Source: Pseudorhodobacter sp. E13 (lineage in GTDB: Bacteria > Pseudomonadota > Alphaproteobacteria > Rhodobacterales > Rhodobacteraceae). From it: DNA of 64,000 nucleotides. The position numbers were made by a program, and so were the translations under genes. The stretch spans positions 62,001 to 126,000 of the forward strand of contig NZ_RPEN01000159.1 in NCBI RefSeq assembly GCF_003991405.1, given 5' to 3'. Below the pieces are notes generated by a model. That model was not told the origin of the DNA. It saw nothing but the letters and a program-made list of their open reading frames with translations, and ran no database searches. Position 1 is the stretch's first letter, and each line of letters opens with the position of its first letter. Below are positions 52,501 to 61,700 of the stretch, one piece after another.

Positions 52501-54036
52501 TTAGTGGAAGCGCTTGATCTCTCCCGATTTCAGGCGCGACAGATAGCTGTTCACTTCCCGCTTCACGATAGGCATCAGGAAATACAGCGCCGTGATGTTG
52601 ACCACGGCCATGGCAAAGATTGCCGCATCCGAGAAGTCGATCACCGGGCCAAGGCTGGCCGAAGCACCGATCACCACAAAGACGCAGAACAGGATCTTGA
52701 ACGACAGTTCCTGATTGCGGCCTTCGCCGAACATATAGGTCCAGGCCTTCAGCCCGTAATAGGACCAGGAAATCATGGTCGAGAAGGCGAACAGCAACAC
52801 AGCCACCACCAGCAAATAGGGGAACCAAGGCAGCGCAGAGGCAAAAGCCGCCGATGTCAGCCCAACGCCGGAGGAGCCATCCAAGGTCTGGATCGTGCCG
52901 CCATCGTTCAGGATGTAAAGGCCGGTTGCCGGATCAACCATCAATTGCCCGGTGATGATGATCACCAAAGCGGTCATGGTGCAGATTACCACGGTGTCGA
53001 TGAAGGGTTCAAGCAAGGAGACGAAACCTTCGGTGATCGGCTCTTTCGTGCGCACCGCCGAATGGGCAATCGCGGCAGAGCCGACGCCAGCCTCGTTGGA
53101 AAAGGCGGCACGTTTGAAGCCTTGGATCAACGCGCCAACCACGCCCCCTGCAACACCTGCACCGGTAAAGGCACCGTCAATGATCTGGCCAAACGCGGGG
53201 CCGATGTGTTCAAGGTTCATCAGCAAGATCACCAACGCGGTGCCAACGTAAAGGATGCCCATGAACGGCACGATCTTTTCCGTCACCTGCGCGATGGATT
53301 TCAAACCGCCCACGATCACCGCAAAGACGATGCCCGCAAAGATAAGGCCAGTGATCCAGCCCGGGAACTCTCCGAACACGCCAGTCAACTGCTGATGCGC
53401 CTGATTGGCCTGAAACATGTTGCCGCCCCCAAGCGCGCCCAACACGCAGAAAACCGAGAACAGAACCGCCAGAAACTTGCCACCGGGCAGGCCACGCTCG
53501 GCAAAGCCTTTGGTCATGTAATACATCGGGCCACCGGACACGGTGCCATTGGCATATTCATTGCGATACTTCACGCCCAAGGTGCATTCGGTGAATTTCG
53601 ATGCCATGCCCAGCAGGCCCGCGAGGATCATCCAGAAGGTCGCGCCTGCGCCACCGATGCCAACGGCCACGGCCACACCGGCGATATTGCCCAAACCGAC
53701 CGTGCCCGAAAGCGCAGTGGCGAGCGCCTGAAAATGCGACACCTCGCCCGCATCTTCCGGGTCGGAATATTTGCCCGAAACGATGTGAAGCGAATGACGG
53801 ATCACCCGGAACTGGATAAAGCCAAAGTAAATGGTGAACACAGAGGCGGCGATGACCAGCCACGCCACGATCCACGGAAAACTGGTGCCGGGGATGGAGG
53901 CGAAAATGAAGTTGACGAACCAGCCCGTTGAACTGGCAAACATCTGATTGACGCTTTCGTCAATGGCTGAGGCCTGCGCGCTGTTGGCAAAACCAAGCGC
54001 CATCAAGGCCGCGCCAAAGCGGTTTATATGTGACAT
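52501..54036 (-). CDS. Alanine/glycine:cation symporter (AGCS family)
   Basis: Sodium- or proton-coupled carrier for alanine, glycine or related amino acids. 511 residues with about 11 TM helices after a short Ala-rich N-terminus that may be a cleavable signal. Diagnostic segments are ATALSGTVGLGNIAGVAVAVGIGGAGATFWMILAGLLGMASKFTECTLGVKYR (about 87-140), GGPMYYMTKGF, RAAFSNEAGVGSAAIAHSAVRTKEP and a C-terminal FSTMISWSYYGLKAW. The specific substrate cannot be read from sequence. A universal stress protein gene lies just upstream on the same strand, 21 bases away. Confidence 0.93.
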   Translation of the reverse strand: MSHINRFGAALMALGFANSAQASAIDESVNQMFASSTGWFVNFIFASIPGTSFPWIVAWLVIAASVFTIYFGFIQFRVIRHSLHIVSGKYSDPEDAGEVSHFQALATALSGTVGLGNIAGVAVAVGIGGAGATFWMILAGLLGMASKFTECTLGVKYRNEYANGTVSGGPMYYMTKGFAERGLPGGKFLAVLFSVFCVLGALGGGNMFQANQAHQQLTGVFGEFPGWITGLIFAGIVFAVIVGGLKSIAQVTEKIVPFMGILYVGTALVILLMNLEHIGPAFGQIIDGAFTGAGVAGGVVGALIQGFKRAAFSNEAGVGSAAIAHSAVRTKEPITEGFVSLLEPFIDTVVICTMTALVIIITGQLMVDPATGLYILNDGGTIQTLDGSSGVGLTSAAFASALPWFPYLLVVAVLLFAFSTMISWSYYGLKAWTYMFGEGRNQELSFKILFCVFVVIGASASLGPVIDFSDAAIFAMAVVNITALYFLMPIVKREVNSYLSRLKSGEIKRFH

Positions 54037-54057
54037 TCTTCTCTCCCTTTGAATGGC

Positions 54058-54492
54058 TTAAGGCACGATGGTGCAAGGCACGGGCGAAACCTGTGCCAGC
54101 GTTCCGGCAACAGAGCCGAACACCCGGCTCATGACGCCGGAATTGCCGGTGCGGCCGCTGATGATTTCCACCGCCTTGGCTTTGGTCGCGGTTGCCACCA
54201 GCGTATCAATGACATGGCCGTATTTGACCGCTGTCTCGATCGCCACGCCCTGATCTTTGTATTTTGCGATGATCGGGCCGATGATGGCGCTTTCGGCGCG
54301 GGCCAACTCCTCTGTCCGCCGGGCATGACGCTCGGCGATTTCTTCGGGTGTCAGGAAGCTGTAGGGCGACCATTCCAACACATGCACCACAAGCAGTTTG
54401 GCGTTAAGCTGCTTTGCGCGGGCATGCGCAAAGGCCAAAGCCCGACCGGATGCGTCTGAGCCATCACAGGCCACGACGATTGTGTCTGACAT
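54058..54492 (-). CDS. Universal stress protein (UspA family)
   Basis: A 144-residue UspA-fold protein beginning MSDTIVVACDGSDASGRALAFAHARAKQ. The C-terminal nucleotide-binding segment ISGRTGNSGVMSRVFGSVAGTLAQVSPVPCTIVP (G-2x-G-9x-G-S type) suggests ATP binding. The ATG at 54492 follows GAGGGAGAGAG; the open frame upstream is not coding-like. It probably shares a transcript with the AGCS symporter, a pairing seen between amino-acid carriers and Usp proteins; role unknown. Confidence 0.9.
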   Translation of the reverse strand: MSDTIVVACDGSDASGRALAFAHARAKQLNAKLLVVHVLEWSPYSFLTPEEIAERHARRTEELARAESAIIGPIIAKYKDQGVAIETAVKYGHVIDTLVATATKAKAVEIISGRTGNSGVMSRVFGSVAGTLAQVSPVPCTIVP

Positions 54493-55033
54493 CTTTTTCT
54501 CTCTCCCTCGTATTGTGGCCCCAAGAGGCCGGTTTTGCACAAAGGCCGATGACGGCCCTGATTGCGCTGATTTCACTATGCGCGACATTCGGGCGCAGGT
54601 GGTCCCGAATATCGCGCGCCCTGCGCAGAATTTTGATATTTTTTCGCAGATTTGAGCAATTTTTAGAATTTAATTTTGTATTTTTGAGATTTCGACGAAG
54701 GAAGCACGGTTAAACTGGTAGAAAGCCTCCGCTTGTCCGGTCTATCGCCCGATCAACCCGCCGATATCCGCCCCCTCCCCCTTGTTTTTCCTGCCGTCCT
54801 CTACTATCGCAGATTTGTCGAAGCCTTATCGTCCGATTTTCATCATATAATTAGACGATAAGACTTCATTTTATATATGATTCGGGCATATCGACCACCA
54901 GTCCGCCCCAATTTACCGATCCGGCCTGTTGCGGCGTTTTTCACCTCTGTATGCCTGCGGCCGATGCCGCCCCCCTTGGCATCCACGCCGCCCGCGCGTA
55001 TAGGCTTTGGCCGGACACGGATGGAGCCCCGGC
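54493..55033. other. Long gene-free region with an AT-rich tract and inverted repeats
   Basis: About 540 bases between the divergent usp and IMPase genes hold no credible ORF. It has an AT-rich tract at about 54625-54705 (several T-runs, in an otherwise GC-rich genome), a C-rich stretch near 54765-54785, and an inverted-repeat region at 54825-54880. Both genes must be promoted from here. I see no tRNA or known riboswitch. Confidence 0.6.
54825..54862. promoter_or_regulatory. Inverted repeat CTTATCGTC-N20-GACGATAAG
   Basis: Perfect 9-base arms (54825-54833, 54854-54862) around an AT-rich 20-base centre. A second imperfect dyad, ATCATATAA (54842-54850) with TTATATATGAT (54871-54881), overlaps it. 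Either a protein-binding site or a stem-loop upstream of the IMPase gene. Confidence 0.45.
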
Positions 55034-55822
55034 ATGCAAGGCAGCGCGAACCTCAACCTGATGAAGAAGGCAGCCCGCAAGGTTGGGCGGGCTTTGGTCA
55101 AGGATTTCCGCGAGGTGGAAAACCTTCAGGTTTCCTCCAAGGGGCCGGGGGATTTTGTGACCCGCGCCGACCGCGAGGCCGAAAAGATGCTGCGCGAGGC
55201 GCTGCTGGGCGACCGCCCGACCTATGGGTTTCTGGGCGAGGAAAGCACGGAAACCGAAGGGCAGGACCCGACGCGCCGCTGGATCGTAGACCCGCTGGAC
55301 GGCACCACCAACTTTTTGCACGGCTTGCCACATTGGGCGATTTCCATCGCGCTGGAGCATAAGGGCGAGATTATCGCCGGTGTGGTGTTCGACCCCGCCA
55401 AGGATGAGATGTTCTGGGCCGAAAAGGGCGGTGGCGCCTGGATGAACGAAAGCCGTCTGCGGGTTTCGGGCCGTCGGTCGATGATCGAAAGCATTTTCGC
55501 GACGGCTGTGCCATTTGGCGGCAAGGGCACCCTGCCCGCAACTTTGCAAGACCTCGCCCGCGTGGCCCCGGTGACAGCCGGTGTGCGCAGCTGGGGGTCG
55601 GCGGCGTTGAACATGGCCTATGTCGCGGCGGGCCGGTTTGATGGCTATTGGGCGCGCGGTGTGCAGCCGTGGGACATTGCGGCAGGTCTGGTGCTGGTGC
55701 GCGAGGCAGGCGGCTTGGTCTCGGCCATCCGCGAAGGCGACGACCCCTTGGTCAAAGGCTCTATCGTCGCGGCAAACGAGCCGCTGTTCGAAGGGTTTCG
55801 CAAGGTTGTGCGGGGAGAGTGA
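55034..55822 (+). CDS. suhB: Inositol monophosphatase family protein (SuhB type)
   Basis: Mg-dependent sugar phosphatase of 262 residues. Metal ligands are in FLGEESTETEG, WIVDPLDGTTNFLHGLPHWAIS and the C-terminal GVQPWDIAAGLVLVREAGG; all three motifs are intact. Residues NLNLMKKAARKVGRALVKDFREVENLQVSSKGPGDFVTRADREAE at the start match SuhB. The ATG at 55034 has GGAG eight bases before it. SuhB also acts in rRNA antitermination in other bacteria, not shown here. Confidence 0.92.
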   Translation: MQGSANLNLMKKAARKVGRALVKDFREVENLQVSSKGPGDFVTRADREAEKMLREALLGDRPTYGFLGEESTETEGQDPTRRWIVDPLDGTTNFLHGLPHWAISIALEHKGEIIAGVVFDPAKDEMFWAEKGGGAWMNESRLRVSGRRSMIESIFATAVPFGGKGTLPATLQDLARVAPVTAGVRSWGSAALNMAYVAAGRFDGYWARGVQPWDIAAGLVLVREAGGLVSAIREGDDPLVKGSIVAANEPLFEGFRKVVRGE

Positions 55823-55862
55823 TCCGCTTGACCGGCGTGCCTTGGGGCTGCGGCGGGAATGA

Positions 55863-55887
55863 GGTATTTTTGCCAAGATGAAATCAG
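55863..55887 (+). repeat. 25-bp dispersed intergenic repeat, copy 4
   Basis: Identical to copy 3 over all 25 bases (CCAAGATGAAATCAG at the end). It lies between the IMPase gene and the acyl-adenylating enzyme gene. Confidence 0.85.
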
Positions 55888-55921
55888 GGCGCGGGCTTTG
55901 GTGATCTGACGGGGGGCGCAG

Positions 55922-57094
55922 GTGGACAGGTTTCATTGGCATCCTGAGGCAAGGGTTTACGATGCAAAGGGTGTGGCATTGCCGCGCCCTTTTGCCGTTT
56001 CCGGGGGGCGTTCAGTGGTCTGTGCGGATCGGCCTGTGGCCGCGGCTTTGTCTGCTGCTTTTGGCGCTGCGCCGTTCCGGATTGGCGCTGTTTCGGCCCC
56101 GGCCCCGGTATCAGGGTTTGAAACCTTGACCTCTGGCAGCACAGGCAGCCCCCGGCGCATTGCACGGGACGCAGGTTCATGGACGCGCAGTTTTGCGGTG
56201 AATGCGGGGCTGTTTGGCATTGGGCCGGGGCTGCGCGTAGCGGTGCTGGGCCGGCTGGTGCAATCACTGTCGCTCTATGGCGCGGTTGAGGGGCTGAGCC
56301 TTGGCGCCGAGGTGCATATCTTGGAAGGTTTGCGCCCCGACAAGCAGCGGGCGGCCTTGGCGGCGCGGCGGGTGCAGGGGCTTTGGGCCTCTCCGCCGCA
56401 ACTCCAGTTGCTGATAGAGGCGGGCGGGCCGCCGCTGCCCGATCTGCGCTTTGTGCTGGTCGGGGGGGCCAAGCTGGATGCGGGCCTGCGCGGCGCGCTG
56501 GCGGTGATGTGCCCCAAGGCTGCGGTGCGCGAATTCTACGGCGCGGCAGAGGCAAGCTTTGTCACTTTGGCGGATGAGCAGACGCCGCCGCATGCGGTTG
56601 GGCGCCCCTATCCGGGGGTGGACATTGGCATCGGCGCGCCGGGTGGCTGTGCGGCGGAAGGGCGGGTTTGGGTGCGCAGCCCTTACCTCTTTCACGGCTA
56701 TGCCGGGGCGGATGCGGGCGTGGCCGAATGGCAAGGCGATTGGTTGGGTCTGGGCGAGATTGGCCGGATGGAAGCCGGGCAATTGGTGTTGCTGGGGCGG
56801 ATTGACCGGATGGTGACAGTGGCGGGGCAAAACGCCTATCCTGAAGCGATGGAGTTGTTCTTGCTGGGCTTGCCGGGAATCACCCGCGCGGCGGTGGTGC
56901 CACGCCCCGATGCCTTGCGCGGGCAGGTATTAGAGGCGGTGCTAATGGGCCATGCCGAAGACGCGGTGGTGCTGACCGCCTTGCGCGCCAAGTTCGGGGC
57001 CTTGATCGCCCCGAAACGGCTGCACTGGCGGGCCGATTGGCCGGTTTTGCCCTCGGGCAAGGTCGATCTGGCCGCGATTGCGGCAGCGCTATGA
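55922..57094 (+). CDS. Short AMP-binding acyl/aryl-CoA synthetase-like protein
   Basis: A 390-residue member of the acyl-adenylate (ANL) superfamily, GTG start at 55922. The ATP loop TLTSGSTGSPRRI (68-80) comes only 70 residues from the N-terminus, so about 100-150 residues of the usual N-domain are missing. EFYGAAEASFVTL (A5), LLGRIDRMVTVAGQNAYP (A8) and the A10 lysine in LPSGKVDLAAI are present, so adenylation looks possible. It overlaps the thiolase gene by four bases, so its product probably feeds the thiolase-like protein. Substrate unknown; distinct from full-length fatty acyl-CoA ligases. Confidence 0.8.
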   Translation: MDRFHWHPEARVYDAKGVALPRPFAVSGGRSVVCADRPVAAALSAAFGAAPFRIGAVSAPAPVSGFETLTSGSTGSPRRIARDAGSWTRSFAVNAGLFGIGPGLRVAVLGRLVQSLSLYGAVEGLSLGAEVHILEGLRPDKQRAALAARRVQGLWASPPQLQLLIEAGGPPLPDLRFVLVGGAKLDAGLRGALAVMCPKAAVREFYGAAEASFVTLADEQTPPHAVGRPYPGVDIGIGAPGGCAAEGRVWVRSPYLFHGYAGADAGVAEWQGDWLGLGEIGRMEAGQLVLLGRIDRMVTVAGQNAYPEAMELFLLGLPGITRAAVVPRPDALRGQVLEAVLMGHAEDAVVLTALRAKFGALIAPKRLHWRADWPVLPSGKVDLAAIAAAL

Positions 57095-58167
57095 GTGGGG
57101 CGTTCATCATTGCAGCCCGGCGCAGTGCGGTGATGCCTGTGGGCGGGGCTTTCGCTGGGCTGGAGGTGCAGGGCTTGGCCGCGCCGGTCATTCAGGCCTG
57201 CCTCGCCGACGCAGGGATCGCGCACGACCGCGTGGATGAGCTTATCCTGTCCAACGCGCTGGGCGCCGGCGGCAACCCGGCGCGGGTGGCGGCATTGGCA
57301 GCGGGTTTGCCCGACAGCGTGGCGGGGCTGAGCCTTGATCGGCAATGCGCGGGCGGTCTGGATGCCGTGATCCTTGCGCGCGCCTTGGTGGAAAGCGGGG
57401 CCGCCGAAGTGGTGCTGGCAGGCGGTGCAGAAAGCTATTCCCGCCGCCCCTTGCGCCTGCGCACTCGGGTCGATGGCGGCCCGCCAATCGCCTATGATGC
57501 GCCCCCCTTCACCCCGTGGCCTGCGCGCGATCCGGCCATGCACACCGCCGCGGCGGCTTTGGCCGAAAAGTTGCAAATCAGCCGCGCGGCACAGGATGCC
57601 TTCGCCGTGGCGTCACATCAACGCGCGCTGGCCACCGCAATGCCAGAGATTGTTGCCATCAACGGCCAATCGCGCGATGGCTTCACCCGCAACCTGACAC
57701 CTGCCGTGGCCGCGCGGGCCAAGGTGATCGACGGCAGTATCACCGCCGCCAATGCGGCGGTTGCCGCCGATGGGGCCGCGTTTTGCCTTGTCGTCTCGGC
57801 CCGCATTGCTGGCCAGTCTGCACGCGCTGTCAGGATCGCGGCCGGGGCGACCCTTGGGGGCGTCCCCGAAGAACCCGGGCTTGCCCCCTTGGGGGCGATT
57901 GCCCGGGTTCTTTCCCCCCGTCTGGTTCTGGACCGCGCCGAGGTGATGGAGGCCTATGCCGTGCAAGCCATCGCCTGCATCAATGGCGCAGGGCTGGACC
58001 CGCTGCGCGTCAACATCGGTGGCGGTGCCTTGGCGCGCGGTCATCCCATCGGGGCCTCTGGCGCGGTTCTGGTGGCGCGGATGTTCGCAGACCTGCCGCG
58101 CGGCTATGGGCTTTGCACCATCGCGGCGGCAGGCGGCATCGGTTCTGCCCTGCTGCTCGAGGCTTAG
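57091..58167 (+). CDS. Thiolase-family protein lacking the second catalytic Cys
   Basis: A 358-residue thiolase fold, shorter than the usual 390. The nucleophile Cys86 is present in SLDRQCAGGLDAV and the His318 in GGALARGHPIGASGA. The C-terminal CxG motif, however, reads TIAAAGGIG (Cys to Ala345), and the NEAFA motif reads VMEAYA (Asn to Met286). So the acid/base Cys and an oxyanion-hole residue of classical thiolases are lost, and the reaction may be acyl transfer or a decarboxylating condensation, or the protein may be inactive. Coupled to the AMP-binding enzyme. It converges on putR and overlaps its stop by four bases. Confidence 0.82.
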   Translation: MSGAFIIAARRSAVMPVGGAFAGLEVQGLAAPVIQACLADAGIAHDRVDELILSNALGAGGNPARVAALAAGLPDSVAGLSLDRQCAGGLDAVILARALVESGAAEVVLAGGAESYSRRPLRLRTRVDGGPPIAYDAPPFTPWPARDPAMHTAAAALAEKLQISRAAQDAFAVASHQRALATAMPEIVAINGQSRDGFTRNLTPAVAARAKVIDGSITAANAAVAADGAAFCLVVSARIAGQSARAVRIAAGATLGGVPEEPGLAPLGAIARVLSPRLVLDRAEVMEAYAVQAIACINGAGLDPLRVNIGGGALARGHPIGASGAVLVARMFADLPRGYGLCTIAAAGGIGSALLLEA

Positions 58168-58628
58168 ACCCCGGCCTCTTTCACGGCCTCCATCGCGACA
58201 TGGGTAGAGGTGGAGGAGACATGCGGCAGAGAGGAAATCTTTTCCCCCAACACGCGGCGGTAATCCTGAATATCGCCCGTGCGCACCTTCAGCAAATAGT
58301 CAAAGCGGCTTGCCATCATATGGCATTGCTCCACCTCCGGGATCGCCAGCACTGCTTTGTTGAAGGCCTGCAAGGCCGATTCGCGCGTGTCTGACAGCCG
58401 CACCTCCACAAAGGCCACATGCGCCTGCCCCATCTTGATCGGGTCAAGCTGCGCGCGATAGGCGGTGATCACCCCCGCCTCCTCCAGCCGTTTCATCCGC
58501 GCTTGGGTGGGTGATTTGGACAGGCCGATCCGGCGGGCAAGTTCGGTCGCCGAAATGCGCCCTTCGGTGGCGAGCACCCGCAAAATCGCCTGATCGAAAC
58601 GGTCAAGGTCAAACGGCTCTGACGACAT
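58164..58628 (-). CDS. putR: Lrp/AsnC-family regulator, probable PutR
   Basis: A 154-residue Lrp-type regulator: HTH at about 5-60 (LDRFDQAILRVLATEGRISATELARRIGLSKSPTQARMKRLEEAG) and the AsnC ligand domain (AHVAFVEVRLSDTRE, QCHMMASRFDYLLKVRTGDIQDYRRVLGE). Divergent from putA, as in Rhodobacter and Agrobacterium, where PutR activates putA with proline. The ATG at 58628 has GGGGAG seven bases upstream; the longer frame lies in the operator region. Confidence 0.9.
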   Translation of the reverse strand: MSSEPFDLDRFDQAILRVLATEGRISATELARRIGLSKSPTQARMKRLEEAGVITAYRAQLDPIKMGQAHVAFVEVRLSDTRESALQAFNKAVLAIPEVEQCHMMASRFDYLLKVRTGDIQDYRRVLGEKISSLPHVSSTSTHVAMEAVKEAGV

Positions 58629-58650
58629 CAGTTTCTCCCCTGCAATCGGC

Positions 58651-58668
58651 CAAACCGCCTGCCGTTTG
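58651..58668. promoter_or_regulatory. Palindrome between putR and putA, candidate PutR operator
   Basis: CAAACCGCCTGCCGTTTG is an 18-base dyad with 14 of 18 symmetric positions, 22 bases from the putR ATG and 35 bases upstream of a TATACT element. Position suits autorepression and putA activation. Confidence 0.5.
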
Positions 58669-58703
58669 ACAGAAATCGGGACGAATGGCTTTTGATTCAT
58701 GCC

Positions 58704-58709
58704 TATACT
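58704..58709 (+). promoter_or_regulatory. Probable -10 element of the putA promoter
   Basis: TATACT at 58704-58709, 23 bases before the putA ATG. No good -35 hexamer is at the expected distance, consistent with an activator-dependent promoter. Confidence 0.35.
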
Positions 58710-58732
58710 AAGGGAAAGAGGAGTGTTTGCCC

Positions 58733-61700
58733 ATGCCCCGCGATTCGATTGAAACTGCCTGGACCACCATTGACCGCGACGCCTTGCGCCCCGAGGCCGC
58801 GCTGATCCGCGAACTGATCGCAGAGGCCGGGCTGACCGCTGAGGACCGCGCGCGCATTGCCGCCAGCGGTGCCGATCTGGTCCGCGCCATTCGTGCCAGC
58901 GCCAAGCCCGGATTGATGGAAGTTTTCCTTGCCGAATATGGGCTTTCCACTGATGAAGGCATCGCCCTGATGTGTCTGGCCGAGGCGCTGCTGCGGGTGC
59001 CGGATGCCGTCACGATGGATGCGCTGATCGAAGACAAGATCGCGCCTTCGAACTGGGGCAAACACCTTGGTCATTCCGCCTCCAGCCTTGTCAACGCCTC
59101 TACTTGGGCCTTGATGCTGACGGGCCGCGTGCTGGATGACCGCCAACCCGGTGTCGCTGCAAGCCTGCGCGGCGCGGTGAAACGACTGGGCGAGCCGGTG
59201 ATCCGCACGGCCGTATCGCGCGCCATGAAGGAAATGGGCAAGCAATTCGTTCTGGGCGAAACCATTGAGGCCGCGATGAAACGCGCGCGGGATCTGGAAA
59301 GTAAGGGCTTTACCTATTCCTATGACATGCTGGGCGAAGCGGCCCGCACCGAACATGACGCGCGGCGCTATCATCTGGCCTATACCGCCGCCATCACCGC
59401 CATCGCCAAAGCTGCGAAATCCAAGGATATCCGCGACAATCCCGGCATCTCCGTGAAACTCTCGGCCTTGCATCCCCGCTACGAGGTGGCCAAGCGCGAC
59501 CGGGTGATGGAGGAACTGGTGCCCCGCGTGCGCGCCCTTGCAGGCTTGGCAAAGGCCGCAGGGCTGGGCTTTAACATCGACGCCGAGGAGGCCGACCGAC
59601 TGGCCCTGTCGCTGCAAGTGATCGAGGCGGTGCTGTCCGACAAGGCGCTGAAGGGCTGGGACGGGTTCGGCGTGGTGGTGCAGGCTTACGGTCGCCGCGC
59701 TGGTGCGGTGATTGATTGGCTTTACGGGCTGGCCGAGCGGTTAGACCGCAAGATCATGGTCCGGCTGGTCAAAGGCGCCTATTGGGATGCCGAGGTGAAA
59801 CGCGCGCAGGTGATGGGGCTGGAAAGCTTTCCCGTCTTTACCCGCAAGCAGGCGACCGATGTTTCCTATATCGCCAATGCCAAGAAACTGCTGGGCATGA
59901 CCGACCGGATTTACCCGCAATTTGCCACCCATAACGCCCATACCGTGGCCGCCGTGCTGGATATGGCCGCCGACAAACGCGCCTTTGAATTCCAGCGCTT
60001 GCATGGCATGGGCGAACGCCTGCATGACATCGTGCTGGAAGGCCACGGCACCCGCTGCCGGATTTATGCCCCCGTTGGCGCGCATCGCGATTTGCTGGCC
60101 TATCTGGTGCGCCGCCTGTTGGAAAACGGTGCAAACAGCAGCTTTGTAAACCAGATCGTCGATGAGACCGTGCCACCGCAAGAGGTTGCAGCCTGCCCGA
60201 TCACCGCGATGGAAGCGATGGCCCCGGTGGAAAGCCCGGTGCTGCGCACGGGACCTGCCCTGTTTGGCAGCCGCGCCAATTCCAAAGGCTGGGATTTGAC
60301 CGACAGTGCCGATCTGGCCGCGATTGAGGCCGCGCGCGCGCCCTTTGCCGATGTGCTGTTTGAGGCCCGCCCGATGTTGGGAGGCCCGGTTGCTGGTGCG
60401 AAACGCTGGGCCGTCACCAACCCCGCGACAGGCGCTGTGGTGGGCCATGTGCTGCCCGCAGGTGTGCCGGATGTTGAAACCGCTTTGGCCGCGGCGGCAC
60501 GCTGGGATGCAGCGCCAAAACAACGTGCCGAAGTGCTGCGCCGTGCTGCTGATCTGTATGAGGCAGACTTTGGCCGCCTGTTTGCGTTGCTGGCGCGCGA
60601 GGCAGGGAAAACCCTGCTGGATGCCGTGGGCGAACTGCGTGAAGCCGTTGATTTCCTGCGCTATTACGCGGATCAGGGCGAGACGCTCAGCGCCCCCGGG
60701 CGGGGGCTTTTCGCTTGCATCAGCCCGTGGAACTTTCCGCTCGCCATCTTTTCGGGCCAGATTGCGGCAGCCTTGGCTGCGGGCAATGCCGTGCTGGCAA
60801 AACCCGCCGAACAAACCAGCCTGATCGCGGCCGCCGCCGTGGAATTGCTGCACAAGGCCGGGGTGCCCGCCACCGCGCTGCAACTGCTGCCCGGCGAAGG
60901 TGCCATTGTCGGCGCCGGGTTGACCAGTGATGCCCGCGTGCAGGGTGTCTGCTTTACCGGGTCGACCGAAACCGCGCAGCGCATCCGCCGCAACATGGCG
61001 CAGCATATGGACCCCACCGCGCCGCTGATCGCGGAAACCGGGGGGCTGAATGCGATGGTGGTCGACAGCACAGCCCTGCCCGAACAGGCCGTGCGCGATA
61101 TCCTCGCCTCCAGCTTTCAATCGGCGGGGCAGCGATGCTCGGCCCTGCGCTGCCTCTATCTGCAAGACGATATCCGCGACACCGTGCTGGAGATGCTCTA
61201 TGGCGCGATGGATGATCTGGAGGCAGGCAACCCATGGGATCTGGCCACCGATATCGGCCCGGTGATCGACGCTGAGGCCCAAGCCGACATCCGCGCCTAT
61301 ATCGAGGCCGCGCGCGCCGAAGGCCGGGTGCTGAAAGAAGGCAACCTGCCCGCAGGCGGCACCTTCATCGCGCCCACGGTCATTGCGGTGAACGGGATCG
61401 CGGATATGCCGCGCGAAATCTTTGGCCCGGTGCTGCATGTGGCCCCATGGCGGGCGGGTGGCTTGAATAAGGTCATCGCGGATATCAACGCCACCGGATA
61501 CGGCCTGACCTTTGGCATGCACAGCCGGATTGACGACCGCGTAGAACGCGCCGTGGCGCAGATTTGTGTCGGCAACACCTATGTCAACCGCAACCAGATC
61601 GGTGCCGTTGTTGGCAGCCAACCCTTTGGCGGCGAGGGACTTTCCGGCACCGGGCCAAAAGCGGGCGGACCGGATTACATCGCCCGTTTCACCCGTGTCG

